Origin: Streptomyces sp. NBC_01750
GTDB taxonomy: Bacteria > Actinomycetota > Actinomycetes > Streptomycetales > Streptomycetaceae
Direction: 5' to 3'
DNA: 64,000 nucleotides
NCBI RefSeq assembly: GCF_035918095.1
Contig: NZ_CP109137.1
Span: 2,730,001 to 2,794,000, forward strand
The translations under genes and the position numbers were made by a program. Position 1 is the stretch's first letter; each line of letters starts with the position of its first letter. The notes under the pieces were generated by a model. The model was not told the origin of the DNA, did no database searches, and saw only the letters and a program-made list of their open reading frames with translations. Below, piece by piece: positions 32,532 through 41,322 of this stretch.

Positions 32532-33722
32532 CTAGGACCTCCGCAGCAGTGTGACGACCGCGGCCCCGCCAAGCCCGATGTTGTGCGCGAGCCCGATCCG
32601 CGCCCCGTCCACCTGCCGCGGACCCGCCTCGCCCCTCAGCTGCCGCACCAGCTCGGCCACTTGGGCCAGCCCGGTGGCGCCCAGCGGATGCCCTTTGGAG
32701 ATCAGGCCGCCCGACGGGTTGACCACCCATCGTCCGCCGTAGGTCGTCGCACCGCTCTCCACCAGCTTTCCGGACTCGCCGTCCGGGCACATGCCCAGCG
32801 CCTCGTAGGTGAGCAGCTCGTTGATGGAGAAGCAGTCGTGCAGCTCCACGACGTCGACGTCCTCGATGCCGAGTCCGGAGCTCTCGAAGACCTGCCGACC
32901 GGCCGCCCGGGACATCGGCTTGCCGACGACGTCGATGCAGGAGCCGGAAGCGAAGGATTCGCCGGTGTCGGTGGTCATCGACTGGGCCGCGATCTCCACG
33001 GCCTTGTCGTGGAGGCCGTGCTGGACGACGAAGCGCTCGGAGACGACGACCGCGGCGGCCGACCCGTCGGAGGTGGGCGAGCACTGGAGCCTGGTCAGCG
33101 GCCGGTGGATCGTCTTCGCCGCGAGAATCTCGTCGACCGAATAGACCTCCCGGAACTGGGCGTCGGGGTTGTTCGCCGAGTGCTTGTGGTTCTTGGCGGC
33201 GACGGCGGCGAGCTGCGCCTCGGTGGTGCCGTACCGCTCCATGTGCTCGCGGGCGGCGTTGCCGAAGATCTGGGCGGTGGGGGGACTCGACTCGAAGCCG
33301 TGCCCGGCGGCCATGACGCCGTAGTGCCGGGCGACGGGTGAGGTCTCCAAGGCGCTGCCGTCGGATCCCGCGCCGAGCGCCCCGCGGGTCATCTTCTCGA
33401 AGCCCATCGCCAGTACGCAGTCGCTGATACCGCCCTCGACGAACTGCCGCGCCATCATCAGCGCCGTCGAGCCCGTCGCGCAGTTGTTGTTGACGTTGTA
33501 GACGGGCACGCCGGTCAGATCGAGTTCGTACGCGGCCCGCTGGCCCGCCGTGGATGCCTGGAAGCAGTAGCCGACGGGCACCTGCTCGACGAGGTCGTAC
33601 GAGATCCCGGCGTCGGCCAGCGCCTGCGTCCCCGCCTCCTTCGCCATGTCCCAGTACTGCCGGTCACGCGTCTCGGGCTTCTCGAATTTCGTCATCCCGG
33701 CGCCGACGATGTAGCTCTTCAT
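32532..33722 (-). CDS. Lipid-transfer / SCP-x type thiolase (Ltp1-like)
   Basis: A 396-residue thiolase-fold protein of the nonspecific lipid-transfer (SCP-x) branch. Motifs: YIVGAGMTKFEKPETRD at the N-terminus, VNNNCATGSTALMMARQF with the nucleophilic Cys (about residue 92), LQCSPTSDGSAAAVVVS, VVELHDCFSINELLTYEALG, and NPSGGLISKGHPLGATGLAQ (catalytic His). It closely resembles M. tuberculosis Ltp1 as I remember it. It probably cleaves, or aldol-cleaves, beta-keto/hydroxy acyl-CoAs in sterol side-chain degradation. It lies 11 bases downstream of the FadE34-like gene, whose promoter carries a KstR site, so the two form one operon. Confidence 0.92.
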   Translation of the reverse strand: MKSYIVGAGMTKFEKPETRDRQYWDMAKEAGTQALADAGISYDLVEQVPVGYCFQASTAGQRAAYELDLTGVPVYNVNNNCATGSTALMMARQFVEGGISDCVLAMGFEKMTRGALGAGSDGSALETSPVARHYGVMAAGHGFESSPPTAQIFGNAAREHMERYGTTEAQLAAVAAKNHKHSANNPDAQFREVYSVDEILAAKTIHRPLTRLQCSPTSDGSAAAVVVSERFVVQHGLHDKAVEIAAQSMTTDTGESFASGSCIDVVGKPMSRAAGRQVFESSGLGIEDVDVVELHDCFSINELLTYEALGMCPDGESGKLVESGATTYGGRWVVNPSGGLISKGHPLGATGLAQVAELVRQLRGEAGPRQVDGARIGLAHNIGLGGAAVVTLLRRS

Positions 33723-33733
33723 TGCGTACTCCT

Positions 33734-35896
33734 TCAGTCCCGCGGGAGGCCGAGGATGCGCTCGGCGACGACATTGAGCTGGACCTGCGTGGTGCCGCCC
33801 GCGATGGTCAGACAGCGCGACATGAGGAAGCCGTGCACAGCCCGCTCACCGGCTCCTTCGCACAACGCGCCCTCGGGGCCGAGCAGTTCGAGACCCAGCT
33901 CGGCGACCTTCTGCTGATGGGAGGTCTGGAGGAGTTTGCGTACGCTCGCGCCCGCCCCCGGCTCCAGGCCCGACACCTGCTGCAGAGTGGTCCGCAGGCC
34001 GATGCAGGCGAGCGCGTGCGCCTCGGCGGCGATGGCCCCGATACGGGACCGACAGGCCCCGTCAGCCTCGGGCGCCCGCGCGATCAGCGCCTCGAGTCCC
34101 GTGTCGAAAGTCAACTGGTCGGCCATGTGCACGCGTTCGTTGCCGAGAGTGTTGCGGGCGACCTTCCAGCCGTCGTCGACCTGCCCGACCACGGCGTCGT
34201 GCGGGAGCAGCGCCCCGTCGAAGTACACCTCGTTGAAGAGCGACTCCCCGGTGATCTCCTTGAGCGGCCGGATGTCGATCCCCTCGGTGTTCTTCATGTC
34301 CACGAGGAAGTACGTCAGTCCCTGGTGCTTGGGAGCCGCCGCATTCGTTCGGGCGAGCAGGATCCCGTAGTCGGCCCACTGCGCGGCGCTCGTCCACACC
34401 TTCTGGCCGGTGATCCGCCAGCCGTCGCCGGTCCGTTCGGCCCGTGTGCGCAGCGACGCCAGATCGGACCCGGCGTCCGGCTCCGAGAACAGCTGGCACC
34501 ACCGCAGCTCGCCGCCCAGGGTCGGCCCCAGGAACCGCTCCCGCTGCGCCGGACTCCCGTACGCGATGAGCGAGGGCACCACCCAGGTCGCGATCCCGAG
34601 GCCGCCGGTCTTCACCCCGGCGGCCCGCAGCTCCTCCTGTACGACGAGCTGCTCGACGGGTCCGGCGCCGCGGCCGTACGGCTTCGGCAGATGCGGGGCG
34701 GCATACCCGGTGGGGGCCAGAGCCCGGCGTACCCCAGCGGGATCGAGACCCCGCACGCCCTCGGCCGCCGCCCGCGCCGCACCCCGGTACCTCTGCGCCT
34801 CCGCGGGCAGCTCGAGACGCAGCTCGCGCCGCGCTCCCCGTGCCGCGAGCCGCACGGCCCGCAGCCGGTGGCTGTCGCCGGGTCCCAGCAGCTGACGCGC
34901 GACAAGCGCCCGCCGCAGATACAGATGCGCGTCGTGCTCCCAGGTGAAGCCGATTCCGCCGAGTACCTGGATGCAGTCCTTGGCGCAGCTGTACGCGGCG
35001 TCCAGCGCGCTTCCGGCGGCGAGCGAGGCCACCAGGCCCCGTACGCCCGGGTTCTCGTCCACCGCGCGCGCCGCGTCCCACGTCAGCGCCCTCGCCTGCT
35101 CGACGCGCACCAGCATGTCGGCGCAGAGATGCTTGATCGCCTGGAACCGCCCGATGGGCTGCCCGAACTGCTCGCGCACCTTCGCGTACTCCGCGGCGAT
35201 CTCCAGCGACCGTGCCGCCACCCCGCAGGCCTCCGCCGCGAAGAGCACGGCGGCCAGATCCCGTACGAGCGCGGTGTCGACCGTGAGGACCCGCGGCTGC
35301 GGGACGACGACTCCGTGCGCCGCCACCTCGGCGGTCGGCCGGGTCGGATCGGCGCTCTCATGGGCGCGTATCGCGAGCGCTTCCGCGTCCACGGCGGCCC
35401 AGACCGTGCCGTGCGCCGTCTCCGTGGCGAGCAGCAGCAGATCGGCCTGCGTTCCCGCGAGGACGGGCGGTGCGGTCCCGTCGAGCAGATAGCCGCCGTC
35501 GACGGCGACGGCGGTGAGCGTGCCGGTCCCGAGCGCCACGGCACCGATCCGCCGGCCGTCCGCGAGCGCGGCGACGAGTTCGTCCCGGCCCGAGCGCCGC
35601 AGTATCTCGGAGGCGAGGACGCTCACGAGATACGGCCCCGGCAGCACGCCCCGTCCTGTCTCCTCCAGAACGACGGCCAGATCGAGGAGCGTGCCGCCTC
35701 CGCCGCCGTACTCCTCGCGGAGATGCACGCCGAGGAGCCCCTGCTCGGCGGCGCCGTCCCAGTGGCCGGGGCGGCCGACCCCGCTGGAGGGCACATCGAG
35801 ATGTTTGCGCACCTCTTCGGGCGGCACGGCGCGTGCCAGCCAGCCGCGTACGGACCGGGCCAACTCCCGCTGCTCCCGCGTGATTCCGATGCCCAT
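33734..35896 (-). CDS. Fused two-domain acyl-CoA dehydrogenase, FadE34-like
   Basis: A 720-residue protein with two complete acyl-CoA dehydrogenase folds in tandem. The N-terminal copy (about 1-370) includes GLLGVHLREEYGGGGGTLLD and KVREQFGQPIGRFQAIKHLC. The C-terminal copy (about 370-720) includes EELRAAGVKTGGLGIATWVV, CQLFSEPDAGSDLASLRTRA, GQKVWTSAAQWADYGILLAR and CLTIAGGTTQVQLNVVAERI. Mycobacterial FadE34 (Rv3573c, about 711 residues) has this architecture and dehydrogenates the five-carbon side chain of cholesterol-derived CoA esters under KstR control. The start ATG 35896 lies 12 bases from a KstR site. Fusion replaces the usual alpha2beta2 heterotetramer. Confidence 0.92.
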   Translation of the reverse strand: MGIGITREQRELARSVRGWLARAVPPEEVRKHLDVPSSGVGRPGHWDGAAEQGLLGVHLREEYGGGGGTLLDLAVVLEETGRGVLPGPYLVSVLASEILRRSGRDELVAALADGRRIGAVALGTGTLTAVAVDGGYLLDGTAPPVLAGTQADLLLLATETAHGTVWAAVDAEALAIRAHESADPTRPTAEVAAHGVVVPQPRVLTVDTALVRDLAAVLFAAEACGVAARSLEIAAEYAKVREQFGQPIGRFQAIKHLCADMLVRVEQARALTWDAARAVDENPGVRGLVASLAAGSALDAAYSCAKDCIQVLGGIGFTWEHDAHLYLRRALVARQLLGPGDSHRLRAVRLAARGARRELRLELPAEAQRYRGAARAAAEGVRGLDPAGVRRALAPTGYAAPHLPKPYGRGAGPVEQLVVQEELRAAGVKTGGLGIATWVVPSLIAYGSPAQRERFLGPTLGGELRWCQLFSEPDAGSDLASLRTRAERTGDGWRITGQKVWTSAAQWADYGILLARTNAAAPKHQGLTYFLVDMKNTEGIDIRPLKEITGESLFNEVYFDGALLPHDAVVGQVDDGWKVARNTLGNERVHMADQLTFDTGLEALIARAPEADGACRSRIGAIAAEAHALACIGLRTTLQQVSGLEPGAGASVRKLLQTSHQQKVAELGLELLGPEGALCEGAGERAVHGFLMSRCLTIAGGTTQVQLNVVAERILGLPRD

Positions 35897-35907
35897 GGGC
35901 GGCAGAC

Positions 35908-35921
35908 TAGAACACGTTCCA
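35908..35921. promoter_or_regulatory. KstR operator upstream of fadE34-like gene
   Basis: TAGAACACGTTCCA fits TnnAACnnGTTnnA at all eight fixed positions. It is 12 bases before the acyl-CoA dehydrogenase ATG, a position that would block transcription start, and 97 bases before the divergent methyltransferase gene. Confidence 0.8.
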
Positions 35922-36017
35922 ATCTGATGGTAGGTCAGACGACGGCCTTCCTGTCCGTGCCGCGCACGGGATACGGCACCATGGGCGGCCAGGACACCTG
36001 TACGACCTGGAGGAACC

Positions 36018-36668
36018 ATGGCCGCCGCGCCCAAGCCGGAGACCCTCGCCGCCTTCGAGGCGGCCAAGGGCTTCATGCCCGTGACCGAGGGCCTCGCCCT
36101 CTACGCGGCCGCGGCGGAGGCGGGCGCGCTCGGGCTGCCGCTGCTCGAGGTGGGCACCTACTGCGGGCGCTCGACCATCCTGCTCGCCGACGCCGCCCGC
36201 GAGGCGGGCACGACGGCCGTCACGGTCGACCACCACCGGGGCAGCGAGGAGCAGCAGCCGGGCTGGGATTACCACGACCCGAGCGTCGTCGACCCGGAGG
36301 TCGGCGAGATGGACACGCTGCCGACCTTCCGCCGCACCCTGCACAAGGCCGGCCTCGAGGACCACGTCATCGCCGTCGTCGGCCGCTCCCCGCAGGTCGC
36401 GAAGATCTGGGGCACACCGCTCGGCCTGGTCTTCATCGACGGCGGCCACACCGACGAGCACGCGGGCGGCGACTACGAGGGCTGGGCGCCGCATGTCGCC
36501 GACGGCGGCCTGCTGGTGATCCACGACGTCTTCCCCGACCCGGTCGACGAGTGGACCGGTCAGGCCCCGTACCGCGTCTACCTCAGGGCACTCGCGTCCG
36601 GCGCGTTCACCGAGGTCTCGGTGACCGGCTCACTGCGCGTCCTGCGGCGTACCGGAACGGGGATCTGA
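36018..36668 (+). CDS. Class I SAM-dependent methyltransferase-like protein
   Basis: A 216-residue protein with a Rossmann methyltransferase fold: LLEVGTYCGRSTILLADAA (motif I, about residues 41-59), TAVTVDHHRGSEEQQPGWDY, VFIDGGHTDEHAGGDYEGW and LLVIHDVFPDPVDEWTGQAP. The pattern of a GxYCGRST loop with FIDGGH fits the Methyltransf_24 family, often annotated as small O-methyltransferases or glycan methylases; the substrate is unknown. Good GGAGG site before ATG 36018. It is followed after 23 bases by an amidase gene, possibly cotranscribed. Confidence 0.85.
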   Translation: MAAAPKPETLAAFEAAKGFMPVTEGLALYAAAAEAGALGLPLLEVGTYCGRSTILLADAAREAGTTAVTVDHHRGSEEQQPGWDYHDPSVVDPEVGEMDTLPTFRRTLHKAGLEDHVIAVVGRSPQVAKIWGTPLGLVFIDGGHTDEHAGGDYEGWAPHVADGGLLVIHDVFPDPVDEWTGQAPYRVYLRALASGAFTEVSVTGSLRVLRRTGTGI

Positions 36669-36691
36669 GCGGCCGGGCTAGCATCGCGAGG

Positions 36692-37654
36692 GTGTCGTAC
36701 GACGAGAACTGGCCTCCCACACCGCCGCGCCGCTCCGGCCGCGGCAATCTCACGATCGCGATTGCCGCGCTGGTGCCGACCGCGCTGGCGGGCTGGCTCG
36801 TCTGGGAGTCGATGAGCGGCCCGGACGAGAACGAGCCGCCGAAGGCGCTGCCGAGCCGGTCGGCCGCCGTCGGCAAGCCCGCTCCTCCGGCCACTCCGTC
36901 GCCGTCCGCCAGCTCCACCACCGCCTCGCCCTCGCCGTCGCCGTCGCCGTCGCCGTCGAAGGGAAAGCCCGGAGCGTCGGGACCGCTCGCCGGCAGGGTG
37001 GTGGTCGTCGACCCAGGACACAATCCCGGCAATTTCCAGCACACGAGCGAAATCAACAAACTCGTGGATATCGGAACCAATCGCAAGGAATGCGACACGA
37101 CGGGCACGTCCACCAACGCCGGTTACACCGAAGCCGAATTCAGCCTCGATGTGTCACAACGTCTTCGCACGCTGCTCGAGAAGCAGGGCGCGACGGTGAA
37201 ATTCACTCACACCGACGACCGGCCGTTCGGCCCCTGTGTGGATGAACGGGCACGCATCGGCAACAAGGCCGGGGCCGATGCGGTGATCTCCATTCACGCC
37301 GACGGCTCGGCCACCGGCAACCGCGGCTTCCATGTGATCCTTCCGGCCCTGGTCAAGGCGGGTGCGGCGGACACCGCGAAAATCGTCGGCCCCTCGCGCG
37401 ACCTCGGCGAGCGGATCGCCGGAAAGTTCGTACGCGCGACCGGCAGCGCGCCCTCCAACTATGTGGGCGACGGAACGGGGTTGGACGTACGCGAGGATCT
37501 CGGCGGCCTCAACCTGTCCACAGTGCCCAAGGTGTTCATCGAATGCGGCAATATGCGTGACCCGAAGGATGCCGCTCTGCTGACAAGCTCCAACTGGCGC
37601 CAGAAAGCGGCACAGGGAATGGCGGACGGCATCAGCAGCTACCTCGACCGGTAA
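36692..37654 (+). CDS. N-acetylmuramoyl-L-alanine amidase (Amidase_3), membrane anchored
   Basis: A 320-residue protein. Residues 20-42 form a single membrane helix (LTIAIAALVPTALAGWLVWE), followed by a Pro/Ser/Lys-rich linker (about 50-100, with SPSPSPSPSPSKG). The catalytic domain follows: VVVVDPGHNPGN (zinc His), FSLDVSQRLRTLLEKQGATV, GADAVISIHADGSATGNRGF (zinc His) and STVPKVFIECGNMRDPKDAA (catalytic Glu). It hydrolyses the amide between muramic acid and the peptide stem outside the cell. The GTG start at 36692 has GCGAGG upstream. The insert around DIGTNRKECDTTGTSTNAGY is typical of the actinobacterial subgroup. Confidence 0.92.
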   Translation: MSYDENWPPTPPRRSGRGNLTIAIAALVPTALAGWLVWESMSGPDENEPPKALPSRSAAVGKPAPPATPSPSASSTTASPSPSPSPSPSKGKPGASGPLAGRVVVVDPGHNPGNFQHTSEINKLVDIGTNRKECDTTGTSTNAGYTEAEFSLDVSQRLRTLLEKQGATVKFTHTDDRPFGPCVDERARIGNKAGADAVISIHADGSATGNRGFHVILPALVKAGAADTAKIVGPSRDLGERIAGKFVRATGSAPSNYVGDGTGLDVREDLGGLNLSTVPKVFIECGNMRDPKDAALLTSSNWRQKAAQGMADGISSYLDR

Positions 37655-37801
37655 CTCCTGCACCCGGCAGACGGCCGGATCGGGCAGACGATAGATTCAC
37701 CTCTACGATGGGGAGTCACCCCCGAGCTCCGTGCCGTGCACACCGCCGCAACGGCGGCAGCGACGACCGCCCCGATGACACGACCGACGAAGGACTTTTA
37801 C

Positions 37802-38620
37802 GTGAACATCCGCTCCCTCACTCGAGGCGATGGCGTGGTGATCGGAGCAGCGGTGTTGCTGTTCATCGCCTCGTTCCTCGACACGTTCGACTGCTCCGGC
37901 AGCAACTGCGACGGCGTGCCGAACGCCTGGGACAACGGTTCCCTGCTCCTGGGTGTCTACTTGGCCGGCATCATCGGCGCCGCACTGATCGTCATTTCGC
38001 GCGGGCTGCCGCAGCCGCCGAAGGTCATCGGGCTCGACCTCGGCCAGCTCGGCGTCGCCCTGACCGTCTTCACGGCGTGGAGCTCGCTCGGCGCGATCTT
38101 CGACCCGGCGGGCTCCCTGGATGTCGGCAGCAGTGTCGACGCCGGCACCGGCCTCATCCTCGGCTTCATCGCCGCGCTCGTCCTGGCCGCCGGTGCGGTC
38201 TGCTCGCTCATCGTCCCGGCATTCAAGGCCCCGCTCCTCGGCGCCCCGAAGCCGGCCGCGCAGCCGTACGGCGCGCAGCCCGGTATGGCCGGCGGCTACG
38301 GCTACCCGGGTGCCCAGCAGCAGCCCTACGGCGCGCAGCCCGGCCAGCCCCAGCCCTACGGCGCCCAGCCGGGCCAGCAGCAGTCGGCCCCGGCCGCGCC
38401 GCAGAACGCCGGTGGCGCCTCGGACTTCACGCCGTTCTGGTTCGCGGTGCCGGTGGCCCGTCCGCTGTACGGCGAGGACGGTTCGCCGACGCCGATCGCC
38501 GAGCTCGCTCCCGGCACCTGGTACCTCGCGGTCGAGCAGCGCGGTCCCGGCCTGGTGGCCCAGACGCAGGACGGCCGTCGTGGCGTGCTGCAGGACACCT
38601 CGGGCATCCAGCGCGGCTGA
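37802..38620 (+). CDS. Four-helix membrane protein with YGAQPG repeats (DUF5336-like)
   Basis: A 272-residue protein. It has four membrane helices (GVVIGAAVLLFIASFLDTF, SLLLGVYLAGIIGAALIVIS, LGQLGVALTVFTAWSSLGAI, GLILGFIAALVLAAGAVCSL), then a low-complexity Pro/Gln/Gly stretch with repeated QPYGAQPG units (about residues 155-205), and a C-terminal soluble segment of about 65 residues (PFWFAVPVARPLYGED to RRGVLQDTSGIQRG) that looks like a small beta domain. The layout resembles actinobacterial proteins with a DUF5336-type membrane part and a repeat tail. I chose GTG 37802 (AAGGA 7 bases upstream) over ATG 37736. Function unknown; a cell-envelope role is likely. Confidence 0.85.
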   Translation: MNIRSLTRGDGVVIGAAVLLFIASFLDTFDCSGSNCDGVPNAWDNGSLLLGVYLAGIIGAALIVISRGLPQPPKVIGLDLGQLGVALTVFTAWSSLGAIFDPAGSLDVGSSVDAGTGLILGFIAALVLAAGAVCSLIVPAFKAPLLGAPKPAAQPYGAQPGMAGGYGYPGAQQQPYGAQPGQPQPYGAQPGQQQSAPAAPQNAGGASDFTPFWFAVPVARPLYGEDGSPTPIAELAPGTWYLAVEQRGPGLVAQTQDGRRGVLQDTSGIQRG

Positions 38621-38740
38621 CGCACACCGCGCAAGCGGCTGCGCAAACGGTCCGCACAGCGGCCCCTCGCCCTTCCGGGCGGGGGGCCGCCGACGTACCC
38701 TGACGAGTCGTCAGAAACGTATCGCTGGAGGGGACACGGC

Positions 38741-39751
38741 ATGCGACTCGGACTCGCTCTCGGCTACTGGGGCCGCGGCCCCGACCCCGCCCATCTCGAT
38801 CTCGCGCGCGAGGCCGAGCGCCTGGGCTACGACTCCGTGTGGACGGCGGAGGCCTGGGGTTCCGACGCCTTCACCCCGCTGACCTGGATCGCGGCGCACA
38901 CCACCCGGATCCGACTCGGCACGGCGGTGGCGCAGATGGCCGCCCGTACGCCCACCGCCACCGCGATGCACGCACTCACCCTGGACCACCTGTCCGGCGG
39001 CCGGATGATGCTCGGACTCGGGCTGTCGGGGCCGCAGGTGGTGGAGGGCTGGTACGGCCGGCCGTTCCCGAGGAGCCCGCTGACGGCGACCCGCGAGTAC
39101 GTCGATGTGATCCGCCAAGTCCTCAGGCGCGAGGCCCCTGTTGAACTGGCGGGCCGCTTCCACTCCCATCCGTACCGAGGAGAGGACGCCACCGGCATCG
39201 GCAAAGCGCTCAAGCCGATCACGCATCCGCTGCGCGCCGGGCTGCCGCTGCTGCTGGGCGCGGAGGGTCCGAAGAACATCGCCCAGACGGCGCGTATCGC
39301 CGACGGCTGGCTGCCGCTGTACTGGTCGCCGATGCGCACGGACGTCTACGAGGCCTCGCTCAGCGGCATCTCCGACGGGTTCATGATCGCGCCGATGGTC
39401 CGCTCCACGGTCTGTGCGGATGTGGCGGAGGGCCTGCTGCCCGTGAAGGCGATGCTCGGCTTCTACATCGGCGGTATGGGCCACGCGGCGCGGAACTTCC
39501 ACGCCGATCTGATGGCCCGGATGGGCTTCGAGTCCGAGGCCCGCCGTATCCAGCAGCTGTTCGCCGACGGCCGCCGCGACGAAGCCGTCCATGCCGTCCC
39601 CGACGCCTTCGCCGACGAGATCTCGCTGGTCGGTCCGCGTGAGCGGATCGCGGAACGCCTGGAGTTGTGGCGCAAGGGCCCGGTCACGGACCTGCTGGTG
39701 ACCGCTCCGGACCCGCACACCCTGCGCGTCCTGGCGGAGCTGAACTCCTAG
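38741..39751 (+). CDS. LLM-class F420-dependent oxidoreductase
   Basis: A 336-residue luciferase-like TIM-barrel protein. It starts MRLGLALGYWGRG (GAGGGG upstream of ATG 38741) and shows SVWTAEAWGSDAFTPLTWIA, RIRLGTAVAQMAARTPTATA, HLSGGRMMLGLGLSGPQVVE and PLLLGAEGPKNIAQTARIAD, typical of F420-binding LLM enzymes. In actinobacteria these reduce or oxidise diverse ketones and alcohols. Genes of this type also occur in steroid clusters, but no KstR site is seen upstream here. Substrate unknown. Confidence 0.92.
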   Translation: MRLGLALGYWGRGPDPAHLDLAREAERLGYDSVWTAEAWGSDAFTPLTWIAAHTTRIRLGTAVAQMAARTPTATAMHALTLDHLSGGRMMLGLGLSGPQVVEGWYGRPFPRSPLTATREYVDVIRQVLRREAPVELAGRFHSHPYRGEDATGIGKALKPITHPLRAGLPLLLGAEGPKNIAQTARIADGWLPLYWSPMRTDVYEASLSGISDGFMIAPMVRSTVCADVAEGLLPVKAMLGFYIGGMGHAARNFHADLMARMGFESEARRIQQLFADGRRDEAVHAVPDAFADEISLVGPRERIAERLELWRKGPVTDLLVTAPDPHTLRVLAELNS

Positions 39752-39849
39752 CCCCGCTCCGCGTCTGCGCCGGGCGATTGCCGCCTGCCACCATGCGGAA
39801 GCATCCGGAAGAGCCTGAATGGTTTCACACGCTCACAAGCGGTAACCCG

Positions 39850-40149
39850 ATGCCCATGAGTCCTCGTCATCACAACGGAACGAATCAGGCCGCGACGGTC
39901 ATCATGATCGTTGCCGATGTCATGGCCGTCATCCTCGGCCTCTGGATCCTGATGTACCTGCTGGACGCCAACCGCGCCAACGACCTGGTGAACTTCGTCC
40001 AGGACACCGCGCGCTGGCTCGCCGGCTGGTCCTACGACCTGTTCACCTTCGACGAAGCCTGGGCGCGTGTCGTCGCCGGCTACGGCCTGGCGGCGGTGGT
40101 GTACCTCTTCATCGGCCACGCGGTGGCGGGCCGGCTGCGACGCCACTAG
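39850..40149 (+). CDS. Small two-helix membrane protein
   Basis: A 99-residue protein with two hydrophobic helices: TVIMIVADVMAVILGLWILM (residues 19-38) and VAGYGLAAVVYLFIGHAVAG near the C-terminus, with a charged loop (DANRANDLVNFVQDTARW) between. No catalytic motif. ATG 39850 or 39856 are preferred; the frame is also open from ATG 39793. A long hairpin follows the stop. Homologues in Streptomyces are unnamed, to my knowledge. Confidence 0.8.
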   Translation: MPMSPRHHNGTNQAATVIMIVADVMAVILGLWILMYLLDANRANDLVNFVQDTARWLAGWSYDLFTFDEAWARVVAGYGLAAVVYLFIGHAVAGRLRRH

Positions 40150-40156
40150 AGCATGT

Positions 40157-40204
40157 CCTCGAGCGCGGCGCCGAGGGGCTGACATTGCCCCTCGGCGCTC
40201 GAGG
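40157..40204. terminator. Long GC-rich hairpin between convergent genes
   Basis: CCTCGAGCG plus CGCCGAGGGGC pair with GCCCCTCGGCG plus CTCGAGG around TGACATT, leaving a small bulge. It lies 8 bases after the small membrane protein stop and 36 before the convergent gene end, so it may serve both strands. Confidence 0.7.
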
Positions 40205-40239
40205 AGGCGCGGCCCGGGGCGGAGCCCCGTCTCCGGCCC

Positions 40240-41322
40240 CTAGCAGCAGTCGGGAACGAGCCCCTTCGGCAGTCGCTCCCCGCTGAAGACCGCGGTGGTC
40301 GCCTCATCGCCCCCGAGGGCGGCCACCGCCAGCAGCAGCGAACCCGCTGTCCAGGTGGTGAGTTCCTCCGGCCACATGGCCCGGTCTCCCTCGAAGACGT
40401 ACCCCGTCCAGTACATACCGCCCTCGGCGCGCAGATGCTGGATGGACTGAAGGATCTCCAGCGCCCGGTCGGACTCGCCCATCACCCACAGCGCCAGGGC
40501 GAGTTCGCAGCTCTCCCCGCCGGTCACCCACGGGTTGGGCAGCACGCACCGTACGCCGAGGCCCGGTACGACGAAGTCGTCCCAGCCTTCCTCGATACGG
40601 GACTTGGCCTCCGGGCCGGTCAGCGCACCGCCGAGGACGGGGTAGTACCAGTCCATCGAGTAGCGGCTCTTGTCGAGAAAACGCTCGGGGTGCCGGCGGA
40701 TCGCATGCGCGAGGGCGCCCGCCGCAAGCTCCCAGTCGGGTTGCGGCTCCTCGCGCTCCTCGGCGATCGCCAGCGCGCAGCGCAGTGCCTGGTGGACCGA
40801 CGAACTACCCGTCAGCAGCGCGTCATTGACCGGTGTTCCGTCCGCCTCCCGCTTCCAGCCGATCTGGCCGCCGGGCTGCTGCAGCGCCAGTACGAACTCG
40901 ATCGCGGCGAAGACGGCCGGCCACATCCGGTCGAGGAACATCTCGTCGCCGGTGGCCAGGTAGTGGTGCCAGACGCCGACGGCGATGTACGCGCAGAAGT
41001 TGCTCTCACGGCCGCGGTCGGTGGGCCGGTCCGCCTCGCCGTCGTGGTACGCGGCGTACCAGGATCCGTCCGCGTTCTGATGCCGCCTCAGCCATTCGTA
41101 AGCGCGGGCCGCGGCCTCGTGCTCGCCCGCAGCGTCCAGCGCCATGGCCGCCTCGGTGTGGTCCCACGGGTCGAGGTGATGCCCTCTGAACCACGGGATC
41201 GCGCCGTCCTCGCGCTGCAGGGCGAGTATCCCGGCAACGGTCTCGAGGGCTTCCTCCGATGTGAGGACCCCGGGCAGGACAAGGTGTTCTGTACGGCCGG
41301 GGCCGCTCCTGGACACAGTCAC
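40240..41322 (-). CDS. Alpha/alpha-barrel prenyltransferase/squalene-oxidase-repeat-like protein
   Basis: A 360-residue soluble protein with repeating helical hairpins and Trp/Gly-rich QW-like motifs: ILALQREDGAIPWFRGHHLD, AMALDAAGEHEAAARAYEWL, RHQNADGSWYAAYHDGEAD, ALQQPGGQIGWKREADGTPV and RAEGGMYWTGYVFEGDRAMW. It fits the six-hairpin (alpha/alpha) toroid fold of terpene cyclase and glycosidase-like proteins, without the DDxD catalytic motif, so it may be a glycoside-processing or scaffold protein. It starts at GTG 41322, overlapping the methyltransferase stop (GTGA), downstream of a GT4 glycosyltransferase. The three genes look like one pathway modifying a glycan or glycolipid. Confidence 0.8.
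   Translation of the reverse strand: MTVSRSGPGRTEHLVLPGVLTSEEALETVAGILALQREDGAIPWFRGHHLDPWDHTEAAMALDAAGEHEAAARAYEWLRRHQNADGSWYAAYHDGEADRPTDRGRESNFCAYIAVGVWHHYLATGDEMFLDRMWPAVFAAIEFVLALQQPGGQIGWKREADGTPVNDALLTGSSSVHQALRCALAIAEEREEPQPDWELAAGALAHAIRRHPERFLDKSRYSMDWYYPVLGGALTGPEAKSRIEEGWDDFVVPGLGVRCVLPNPWVTGGESCELALALWVMGESDRALEILQSIQHLRAEGGMYWTGYVFEGDRAMWPEELTTWTAGSLLLAVAALGGDEATTAVFSGERLPKGLVPDCC

Noticed and set aside
33554..36691. Very long plus-strand open frame continuing into the amidase gene
   Set aside because: Most of it is antisense to the acyl-CoA dehydrogenase; only the part from GTG 36692 has amidase motifs and a start signal.
37736..37801. Earlier ATG for the YGAQPG membrane protein
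   Set aside because: No ribosome site there; AAGGA lies correctly before GTG 37802, and the added residues are Ala/Thr filler.
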